NCBI GenBank assembly: GCA_003645735.1
Contig: QNBQ01000079.1
Span: forward strand, 1-7,077
Direction of reading: 5' to 3'
Length of the DNA stretch: 7,077 nucleotides
DNA from: Candidatus Poribacteria bacterium
Lineage (GTDB): Bacteria > Poribacteria > WGA-4E > B28-G17
Shown piece after piece: positions 1-5,079 of the stretch; the stretch's first letter is position 1, and each line of letters begins with the position of its first letter. Below the pieces are notes generated by a model. It saw only the letters and a list, made by a program, of their open reading frames with translations, was not told the DNA's origin and ran no database searches. Made by a program: the position numbers and the translations under genes.

Positions 1-705
1 CACCTGCTCGATATCGCCCATCAGGAGCTTCGGGATCCGCTCGTCCAAGTCCAGCTCGACCTCTATCCCGCTTTCGGCCATCCGATCCTCGAACAGCTCC
101 ACGGCCCTTCTGACGGCCTGATTTATATCGACGGGCGCAAACGGCTCCGGTCCGCCTCTGACCAGCCGGAGCATCCCCTTGACGATCCCCTCCATCCGCT
201 CCAGCGCATCCCTTATCCTGAGGACGTATCTCCTCCTGGGATCGTCCTCCAGCATGTCCTCGAGCAGGAAGCCGACGTATCTGATGGCGGCGTCGAGGGG
301 GCTGTTAAGCTCGTGGGCGATGCCGGCGGCCATCTCCTCGAGCGCGTTGGATATGTCCTCGTGGAGGAGGAGGGCGATCGCTTCCCCGGCCCTCAGGAGC
401 TTGACGCGCGCCCGCCTCGGGCGATCCCCCCTCGGCTTGACGAAGACCTCCCCCTCGACGGAGCCGGTCGAGCCGGAGGCGAGCCTTCGGAGCCCCTCAT
501 CGAGCCATCCGTCGCCCTCCGATCGCCTGTAGATGGCCAACGATTTCCAAAGCGGCTCTCCCGGCTTGAGGGAGGGGGCCAGCCTCCTCAGGGCGGGGTT
601 GAGCTTCAAAACCCTGCCCCGGAGGTCGAGCAGGGCGATGCCCATCTCCGCCCCGGCGAATATCGCCTCGAATATCTCCTTTAAGCGGTCTTTCTCCTCC
701 TCCAT
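1..705 (-). CDS. Soluble PAS-domain sensor histidine kinase, cut by the left edge
   Basis: This is the first 235 residues of a two-component sensor kinase; the rest lies off the left edge. It opens with a charged helical stretch (MEEEKDRLKEIFEAIF), followed by a PAS-like domain at about residues 10-105 (GIALLDLRGRVLKLNPALRRL near its start). Then comes a HisKA dimerisation domain with an H-box, AAGIAHELNSPL, whose phospho-acceptor is His131. The second HisKA helix runs to about residue 185. The window stops at GDIEQV, the usual lead-in to the N-box, so the ATP-binding domain is not visible. There is no membrane segment or HAMP domain, so it is probably cytosolic and senses an internal signal. 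The ATG overlaps the last 25 bases of the DedA gene and has no clear Shine-Dalgarno, which suggests translational coupling. The family call is firm; ligand and partner regulator are unknown. Confidence 0.9.
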   Translation of the reverse strand, partial: MEEEKDRLKEIFEAIFAGAEMGIALLDLRGRVLKLNPALRRLAPSLKPGEPLWKSLAIYRRSEGDGWLDEGLRRLASGSTGSVEGEVFVKPRGDRPRRARVKLLRAGEAIALLLHEDISNALEEMAAGIAHELNSPLDAAIRYVGFLLEDMLEDDPRRRYVLRIRDALERMEGIVKGMLRLVRGGPEPFAPVDINQAVRRAVELFEDRMAESGIEVELDLDERIPKLLMGDIEQV

Positions 706-1277
706 AGGTGATAGGCGAGCGTTATGAGGGCGGCGAGGAGGATCACGGCCATCCCCGTCGCCCCCAGCAACCTCTCGATCCTCCTCCACCCCTCCCCTAA
801 GAAGAACCCTCCGCAGGAGAAAAGCGCGCACCAGCTGGCCGCCCCCAGGGCGTCGTAGAGGAGGAACTTGACCGGGTTCATCCGGCTCATGCCCGCCGCG
901 AACGGGAGGAACCCCCTGAGCAGGAAGGTGAACCTGCCGAGCAGGACCGCCTTGCCGCCGTGTTTGAGGAAATACCGCCTCGCCCTCTCTATCTCCCTGC
1001 CCCGCGTGAAGATCAGCTTGCCCAGCCTGGAGGCGAACCTCGCCACCCCGTATCTCCCCAGCAGGTAGCTGGCCAGGTCGCCCAGCAGGGCGCCGATGAA
1101 CCCGTATAGGATCACGTATTTGAGCCTGAGGATCCCCCTTGCGGCCAGGAACCCGGCCATGCCGATGGCTGCCCCCCCGGGGATGAACAGGCCGACGACC
1201 ACCGTCATCTCTAAGAAGGTCACGAGCAATATGAACGGGTAGCCCCAGCGGGATAGAGGGGGAGCGAGCCACTCCAT
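681..1277 (-). CDS. DedA/SNARE-associated (VTT-domain) family membrane protein
   Basis: This 198-residue integral membrane protein has the length and layout of DedA proteins. Hydrophobic segments lie at about residues 12-46, 54-73, 110-128, 138-161 and 174-191. Family hallmarks include Glu23 in the first segment, the glycine-rich IPGGAAIGMAGFLAARG, GALLGDLASYLLGR with Asp67, and GRFTFLLRGFLPFAAGMSRM with Arg115 and Arg121. Family members include lipid-carrier flippases (undecaprenyl phosphate recycling) and proteins needed for membrane homeostasis; the substrate here cannot be told. One oddity is that the proline usual after GRF.. is Phe118. The start lies 4 bases after the dehydrogenase stop, with a GGAG at 1291-1288 about 10 bases upstream of the ATG. 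It is therefore the middle gene of a three-gene minus-strand operon and overlaps the kinase start. Confidence 0.88.
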   Translation of the reverse strand: MEWLAPPLSRWGYPFILLVTFLEMTVVVGLFIPGGAAIGMAGFLAARGILRLKYVILYGFIGALLGDLASYLLGRYGVARFASRLGKLIFTRGREIERARRYFLKHGGKAVLLGRFTFLLRGFLPFAAGMSRMNPVKFLLYDALGAASWCALFSCGGFFLGEGWRRIERLLGATGMAVILLAALITLAYHLWRRRKTA

Positions 1278-1281
1278 GCCC

Positions 1282-2316
1282 TCAGATCTCCACGATCACC
1301 TTGATTGTGGAATCAGGCCTCTCCACCGGCATCCTCAGCGCCTCCTCCACCCTCTCAAGCGGGAGCCTGGCGGTTATCATCGGCTTGACCTTGACCCTGC
1401 CGGAGGCTATGAGCTTTATGGCCCTGGGGTAGATGTTCGCGTATCTGTGGATGCCCTGCAGCCTCAGCTCCTTGAAGATCATCTTCACGATGTTCATCGG
1501 CACCGCCTCCTGCTCGCCCAGCCCGATGTGGACGATCGTTCCGCCGGGCCTGGCGATCTCTATCGCCTGCTGGGAGGTTTTGGGGACGCCGGCGGCCTCG
1601 AACACCACGTCGACCCCCCTCCCGCCGGTCAGATCGGCGATCGCCTCGACCGGATCGGTCTCTTTGGCGTTGATCGTCTCGGACGCCCCCAGCTCTTTTG
1701 CCAGCTTGAGCCTGAAATCGTAGAGATCGACGCATATGACCCTCGACGCGCCCATGGCCAGGGAGGCCTGAAGGGCCATCAGCCCTATAGGTCCCGACCC
1801 CAGCACGGCCACCCAGTCGCCCGGCCTGACGCCGCCCAGGATCGCCCCGTGAAGGCCGACCGATAGCGGCTCGACCATCGCCCCCTCCTCCAGGGAGGCG
1901 TTCTCAGGCAGCTTGAAGCAGAAGTCGGCGGGATGGACCACGTATTCGGCGAAGACACCGTTTACCGGCGGGGCGGCGAAGAACCTGACGTGGGGGCAGA
2001 GGTTGTATCTCCCCGATTTGCAGAACTCGCACCTCCTGCAGGGTATCCCCGGCTCGAGCGCCACCTTATCGCCGGGCTTCAGATCCTTGACCCCTTTCCC
2101 CACCTCCTCCACGATCCCCGCGCTTTCATGTCCGAGTATGAGCGGCTTTTCGACTACGAAATCGCCTATCCTGCCGTGCATGTAGAAGTGGATGTCCGAC
2201 CCGCACACCCCCACCGCCTTGACCCTCACCAGCACGTCGTCATCGTTGACTATCTGAGGCTTGGGCAGCTCCTCTATCCTGATGTCCCTGACCTTGTGAA
2301 GGACGGCCGCTTTCAT
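1282..2316 (-). CDS. Zinc-dependent medium-chain alcohol dehydrogenase, sorbitol/polyol dehydrogenase type
   Basis: This 344-residue MDR-family enzyme probably oxidises a polyol or secondary alcohol to a ketose or ketone with NAD+. The GroES-like domain carries the catalytic zinc ligands Cys38 (GVCGSDIHFY) and His63-Glu64 (LGHESAG). The structural zinc cysteines are Cys93, Cys96, Cys99 and Cys107, and the MVEPLSVGLHG stretch (Glu149) is also conserved. The Rossmann fold has a VLGSGPIGLMA loop (about residues 171-181), with Asp197 at the end of strand 2 (VICVDLY), the position that favours NAD over NADP. The CGSDIH..HGRIGDFVVEKP segment is most like sorbitol/xylitol dehydrogenases; threonine dehydrogenase and other polyol dehydrogenases are alternatives. 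The ATG at 2316 is supported by GGAGGA six bases upstream. It leads the minus-strand operon with DedA and the histidine kinase. Family call firm, exact substrate uncertain. Confidence 0.93.
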   Translation of the reverse strand: MKAAVLHKVRDIRIEELPKPQIVNDDDVLVRVKAVGVCGSDIHFYMHGRIGDFVVEKPLILGHESAGIVEEVGKGVKDLKPGDKVALEPGIPCRRCEFCKSGRYNLCPHVRFFAAPPVNGVFAEYVVHPADFCFKLPENASLEEGAMVEPLSVGLHGAILGGVRPGDWVAVLGSGPIGLMALQASLAMGASRVICVDLYDFRLKLAKELGASETINAKETDPVEAIADLTGGRGVDVVFEAAGVPKTSQQAIEIARPGGTIVHIGLGEQEAVPMNIVKMIFKELRLQGIHRYANIYPRAIKLIASGRVKVKPMITARLPLERVEEALRMPVERPDSTIKVIVEI

Positions 2317-2322
2317 CCGATG

Positions 2323-2328
2323 TCCTCC
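2323..2328 (-). promoter_or_regulatory. Shine-Dalgarno site of the dehydrogenase
   Basis: On the minus strand this reads GGAGGA, six bases before the ATG at 2316. It fixes the start of the first gene of the minus-strand operon. Confidence 0.75.
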
Positions 2329-2353
2329 GTTCCTCAGGTGATCGGGCGGAATG

Positions 2354-2383
2354 AGTATAACAGAAACCGAAGGTTCAGAGCAA
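2354..2383 (-). promoter_or_regulatory. Predicted sigma-70-type promoter of the dehydrogenase-DedA-kinase operon
   Basis: On the minus strand there is TTGCTC (2383-2378), an 18-base spacer and TATACT (2359-2354). The -10 matches consensus at five of six bases; the -35 is weak, with only its TTG matching. Transcription would start near 2347, leaving a leader of about 30 bases before the ATG at 2316. It is divergent from the cas6 promoter, and the two -35 elements are separated by only 11 bases. This is inferred from sequence only. Confidence 0.55.
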
Positions 2384-2394
2384 GATCGGGCGGG

Positions 2395-2423
2395 TTGACC
2401 GCCGGCTCGTCCCCCGGTATAAT
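2395..2423 (+). promoter_or_regulatory. Strong predicted sigma-70-type promoter of cas6 and the CARF-HTH gene
   Basis: TTGACC (2395-2400), a 17-base spacer and a perfect TATAAT (2418-2423) match the bacterial housekeeping consensus at 11 of 12 positions with ideal spacing. Transcription would begin near 2430, giving a leader of about 35 bases before the GTG at 2465. No other good promoter was seen ahead of cas6. Its quality implies substantial basal expression unless it is repressed. Confidence 0.8.
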
Positions 2424-2439
2424 CCCCCTCGCCCGGGGA
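2410..2439. repeat. Imperfect inverted repeat enclosing the cas6 -10 box
   Basis: TCCCCCGG (2410-2417) can pair with CCGGGGA (2433-2439), giving seven pairs with one bulged C. The 15 or so bases between include the TATAAT box. It could be a repressor site. GC-rich sequence makes short dyads common, so this is tentative. Confidence 0.3.
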
Positions 2440-2451
2440 TCTCCGAGGTTT

Positions 2452-2456
2452 GGAGG
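2452..2456 (+). promoter_or_regulatory. Shine-Dalgarno site that decides the cas6 start
   Basis: GGAGG lies eight bases before the GTG at 2465. This makes GTG 2465 a better start than the in-frame TTG codons at 2450 and 2459, which overlap or crowd the site. Confidence 0.65.
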
Positions 2457-2464
2457 TTTTGGGC

Positions 2465-3211
2465 GTGAGGTTGAGGATCGTCTTCAGCTTCCCCGGCCCC
2501 TCCCTGGTCAGGTGGGGCTATCTGAACAGGTTGAGGGGGCTTATCTACGCCGCGGTGAGGGGGAGCGCCCCCGAGGTGGCGAGGGAGGTTCACGAGCTGG
2601 GGTTGTCGGCCGATGGGAAGGTTTACAAACCCTTCACCTTCTCATATCTGTTCCCCCGCCGGGGCGAGGCGCATCGGGATGGGATAGTGGTTTGGGGGGA
2701 GGTCGAGTGGTTTTTCTCCACGCCCATCCCGGCGCTGGCAGAGGCTTTGGCGGCGGGGCTTTTGATGATGGAGGAGGTGAGGATAGGGGATGTCGCCTGT
2801 GGGGTCGAGCGGGTGGAGGTGATGCCGCCGCCCGAGTGCGGGGGCGAGATGGAGTTCAAGACGCTTTCGCCCGTGGTGGCATCGACGGGGGTGAGGAGGG
2901 GCGGGAAATTTGAGAAGGTGTTCTTGAGGCCGGATCAGCCAGATTTCGCGAGGGTTTTGCGTTTGAACCTCAGGAGGAAGCATCTGGCCTTTTACGGCGG
3001 GGAACCTGGGGGCGATGTCGAGTTCGAGTTTCACCCGCCTTTCAAATCGAAGATGGAGAGCGTCAGGGGGACGAAGGTGAGGGGCTTTCAGATGAGGCTG
3101 ACGATGAGGGGCGACCCTTCTCTGATGAGGGTGGCGTATGAAATGGGCTTAGGGGAGCGGAACGGTCAGGGCTTCGGGATGATAGAGGTGGCGGGGAGGG
3201 GAAGGGGATGA
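2465..3211 (+). CDS. cas6: CRISPR-associated endoribonuclease Cas6
   Basis: Cas6 cuts pre-crRNA within the repeat to make guide RNAs with an 8-base 5' handle. The 248-residue product has the RAMP layout. An N-terminal ferredoxin-like strand (MRLRIVFSFPGP) leads into LRGLIYAAV with Tyr28. Then comes the family signature around His43: VHELGLSADGKVYKPFTFSYLF. By position, His43, Tyr28 and Lys52 or Lys55 are the likely counterparts of the His/Tyr/Lys triad described for archaeal Cas6. The C-terminus has the glycine-rich RAMP loop GLGERNGQGFGMIEV. GTG at 2465 is chosen for its Shine-Dalgarno site and because it removes a five-residue tail; TTG 2450 is the alternative. The stop overlaps the CARF gene start as ATGA, so the two are co-translated. 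AGG supplies 21 of its 27 arginines. Confidence 0.93.
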   Translation: MRLRIVFSFPGPSLVRWGYLNRLRGLIYAAVRGSAPEVAREVHELGLSADGKVYKPFTFSYLFPRRGEAHRDGIVVWGEVEWFFSTPIPALAEALAAGLLMMEEVRIGDVACGVERVEVMPPPECGGEMEFKTLSPVVASTGVRRGGKFEKVFLRPDQPDFARVLRLNLRRKHLAFYGGEPGGDVEFEFHPPFKSKMESVRGTKVRGFQMRLTMRGDPSLMRVAYEMGLGERNGQGFGMIEVAGRGRG

Positions 3212-4074
3212 GGATGGGATCGTTTGTGGCGACCTTGGGGGTTAAACCCCAGGTGGTGACGTTAGCTTTGGATGAGCTTTTGAACAGAGGAATGCCTATC
3301 GACCGGGCGGTGGTGATCCACACGGACGACTCGATCGACGGGATGAGGGAGTCGGTGGGCAGGTTGAGGGAGGAGGCGAGCTCATATTATTCCCGGCTGG
3401 ATCGACCGGTGGAGTTCCGATTCGTTCCGATAGAGAGGGATGGGCGCGTGGTGAGCGACATACTCACGGAGGAGGATGCGGGGGCCGCTTTCAGGGCGAT
3501 ATATAAGGCGGTTTTAAACGAGAAGCGGGAGGGAAGGGTTGTTCATCTGAGCATAGCCGGCGGCAGGAAGGTCATGTCCGTCTACGGGATGGCGGTGGCT
3601 CAGCTGCTTTTCGATGACGATGACAGGGTCTGGCATCTGGTTTCGGAGGATATCCTTCGGAGGGAGGACAGGCTGCACGCCCGACCGGGGGAGAGGGTGG
3701 TTTTGGTCCCGGTTCCCGTTTTGAGGTGGAGCATGGTTTCGCCGGTTATGACCGAGCTGGTTCTGAGGGAGGACCCCTGGGAGGCGTTAAAGGCTCATCG
3801 GAGGAGGGTTGAGATCGCGGATCGCATCCAGCTGAGGTATTTCTTGGAGCACGAGCTGACCCGATCGGAGAGGGAGTTGGTGGAGCTTTTGGTGAGCGAG
3901 GGGCTGACGAACGTGGAGCTTGCGGAGAGGCTTCACAGAAGCCCCAAAACCGTGGCCAACCAACTCAACTCCGTTTACAGGAAGTATAGGAGATATCGCG
4001 GTTTAAGCGGGAGGGTGAACCGCCTCCGTTTGATCGCCGATTTGAGGGAGGTCGTTTTGGGAAGGAGTTCCTAA
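3208..4074 (+). CDS. CARF-domain protein (NE0113/ring-nuclease type) with C-terminal LuxR-type HTH
   Basis: This 288-residue protein has two parts. Residues 1 to about 190 form a CARF domain of the Cas_NE0113/SSO2081-like type. It opens with FVATLGVKPQVVTLALDEL and VVIHTDD, and carries the second conserved patch HLSIAGGRKVMS (residues 113-124, Lys121). Such domains bind cyclic oligoadenylates made by Cas10, and some relatives cleave them as ring nucleases. Residues 216-263 match a LuxR/GerE helix-turn-helix: ELTRSERELVELL, then GLTNVELAERL, then the probable recognition helix SPKTVANQLNSVYRKY. A 25-residue basic tail follows. No HEPN or other nuclease domain is visible. I infer a cOA-responsive transcription regulator that may also destroy its ligand. 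The start overlaps the cas6 stop (ATGA); ATG 3214 is an alternative. AGG supplies 24 of 41 arginines. Confidence 0.85.
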   Translation: MRMGSFVATLGVKPQVVTLALDELLNRGMPIDRAVVIHTDDSIDGMRESVGRLREEASSYYSRLDRPVEFRFVPIERDGRVVSDILTEEDAGAAFRAIYKAVLNEKREGRVVHLSIAGGRKVMSVYGMAVAQLLFDDDDRVWHLVSEDILRREDRLHARPGERVVLVPVPVLRWSMVSPVMTELVLREDPWEALKAHRRRVEIADRIQLRYFLEHELTRSERELVELLVSEGLTNVELAERLHRSPKTVANQLNSVYRKYRRYRGLSGRVNRLRLIADLREVVLGRSS

Positions 4075-4095
4075 GGATTCGGGAAGGCATATCTA

Positions 4096-4124
4096 TTGAC
4101 TGGCGTTTGAGTTTCTGATAAATT
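4096..4124 (+). promoter_or_regulatory. Predicted sigma-70-type promoter of the cmr genes
   Basis: TTGACT (4096-4101), a 17-base spacer and TAAATT (4119-4124) match the consensus at five and four of six positions; the -10 keeps the key T1, A2 and T6. Transcription would begin near 4131. It lies in the only sizeable gap between the cas genes, a visibly AT-richer stretch. It would let cmr1 and cas10 be expressed separately from cas6. Confidence 0.6.
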
Positions 4125-4127
4125 AGG

Positions 4128-4144
4128 CCTAGGCTGAGCCTTGG
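4128..4144. repeat. 17-bp dyad at the cmr promoter start site, candidate operator
   Basis: CCTAGGC-TGA-GCCTTGG has arms that match at six of seven positions around a three-base centre. It overlaps two perfect 8-bp palindromes, TAGGCCTA (4124-4131) and GCCTAGGC (4127-4134). It begins four bases after the -10 box and covers the expected start point. LuxR-type domains bind dyads of about this size as dimers, and such a protein is encoded immediately upstream. The link is an inference. Confidence 0.4.
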
Positions 4145-4155
4145 ATCTCAACGGG

Positions 4156-4165
4156 AAGGCGGTGA
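4156..4165 (+). promoter_or_regulatory. Shine-Dalgarno-like site that favours the cmr1 start at 4171
   Basis: AAGGCGGTGA differs at one base from AAGGAGGTGA, the complement of the 16S rRNA tail, and ends five bases before the GTG at 4171. The in-frame TTG at 4141 has no comparable site and would sit only about ten bases from the predicted transcript start. Confidence 0.5.
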
Positions 4166-4170
4166 GCGGC

Positions 4171-5079
4171 GTGGAAATTTCGGTCAAACTAAGGCTCATC
4201 ACACCTCTTTTCATGGGAGGCTCCGACCCGAGGGGAAATCCTGAATTGAGGGCGGCTTCCTTTCGGGGGGTGCTTCGCTTTTGGCTCAGGGCGCTCCTGG
4301 GAGGAGCGCTCGGAGGCGATTCCAGGAAGGTTTTTGAGCATGAAAGCCGCGTCTTTGGAAGCACAGAACACGCTTCAGCTGTGGCTGTAAAGGCGAAGTG
4401 GTTGGCGGTTAAGGAACCCCAGGATTACAATCCTCTGCCGCATAAGTCCCCACGTTTTAGATTCAAAGGATTTCCCCCAGGCTCATCCTTGGTCATTTCG
4501 TTCCTCAGCTATGATGCGCAATCTCTGGAAATGACGACATCCGCGCTGCGTCTGCTTTGCAACCTTGGTGGCTTAGGACGCCGGAGCCGTCGAGGGTTTG
4601 GCAGTCTAGAAATCTTGGAGCCTGAAGAGTGGGCGATCCGAGCAACGACACCAGAGGAGCTAGGACAACATTTGAGGGAAACCGTTGGACAAGCGGTAGA
4701 GACCGTTCAGAAGTTCGTCGGACAGTCCAAGAATTTATCTCAGGAGCTTCCTCCGTTTCCCTTTCTTCACCCTAATTGGTCTCAGGTGAAAGTGACGAAT
4801 GAAATCTTTGACAATTGGCAGTCTGCGATTCGAGAGGTCATGCGGAAAGCTCATGATTTTAAAAATCCAGCGTTAGGTTGGGCAGCTCCACGACAAGCTT
4901 CCCCTATACATGTTCATGTCACAAGGTTGAGAAACGGGGGATACACCTTGGTGCTTACAGCTATGGTGTCCGAGGTTAACCCGGGACTGCGCTCGCGCTT
5001 GGATTGGAAGGAGTTGCGGGGCTTTTTGGAAACCTTTCACGGCCAGGTCATTTGGGGGGTTAAGGAGGTGCCAGTATGA
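4171..5079 (+). CDS. cmr1: Type III CRISPR RAMP protein Cmr1
   Basis: Cmr1 is a Cas7-like RAMP subunit at the head of the Cmr effector complex, where it contacts the 3' part of the crRNA-target duplex. The 302-residue product has the family opening: LITPLFMGGSDP (Thr11 onward), ELRAASFRGVLRFWLRALLG (about residues 25-44) and the glycine-rich loop GLGRRSRRGFGSLEI (from Gly134). A second RAMP half carries FPFLHPNW and GWAAPRQASPIHVHVTRL, then the strand GYTLVLTAM. The GTG at 4171 is preferred to TTG 4141 (312 residues) or GTG 4162, from the Shine-Dalgarno-like site and the family start. The stop overlaps the cas10 start as ATGA. Composition differs from cas6: AGG encodes only 7 of 25 arginines, and stretches such as 4861-4920 are 48% GC. 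Family is firm; the start is less so. Confidence 0.93.
   Translation: MEISVKLRLITPLFMGGSDPRGNPELRAASFRGVLRFWLRALLGGALGGDSRKVFEHESRVFGSTEHASAVAVKAKWLAVKEPQDYNPLPHKSPRFRFKGFPPGSSLVISFLSYDAQSLEMTTSALRLLCNLGGLGRRSRRGFGSLEILEPEEWAIRATTPEELGQHLRETVGQAVETVQKFVGQSKNLSQELPPFPFLHPNWSQVKVTNEIFDNWQSAIREVMRKAHDFKNPALGWAAPRQASPIHVHVTRLRNGGYTLVLTAMVSEVNPGLRSRLDWKELRGFLETFHGQVIWGVKEVPV

Noticed and set aside
179..684. Plus-strand open frames over the kinase gene
   Set aside because: The minus strand carries a clear PAS-HisKA kinase here; the plus-strand products are Ser/Arg/Pro-rich shadows.
1276..1866. Plus-strand open frame antisense to the dehydrogenase
   Set aside because: The opposite strand encodes a fully recognisable enzyme with all its zinc and NAD motifs; this product resembles nothing.
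1933..2913. Long open frame of 326 codons on the plus strand
   Set aside because: It runs antisense to the dehydrogenase, through the divergent promoters and then out of frame across cas6. Its product is low-complexity Gly/Arg-rich with no recognisable domain; it is an effect of high GC.
4055..4095. Possible terminator after the CARF-HTH gene
   Set aside because: No stable GC hairpin followed by a T-run could be found; only weak GGA/TCC pairings.
2437..4149. GGATCTC shared downstream of both cas promoters (2437-2443 and 4143-4149)
   Set aside because: A 7-base match between two stretches of about 80 bases is expected often by chance, and its distance from the -10 boxes differs.
4141..4170. 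TTG at 4141 as the cmr1 start
   Set aside because: It lacks a Shine-Dalgarno, adds ten residues not typical of Cmr1, and lies inside the dyad about ten bases from the predicted transcript start. It cannot be excluded outright.
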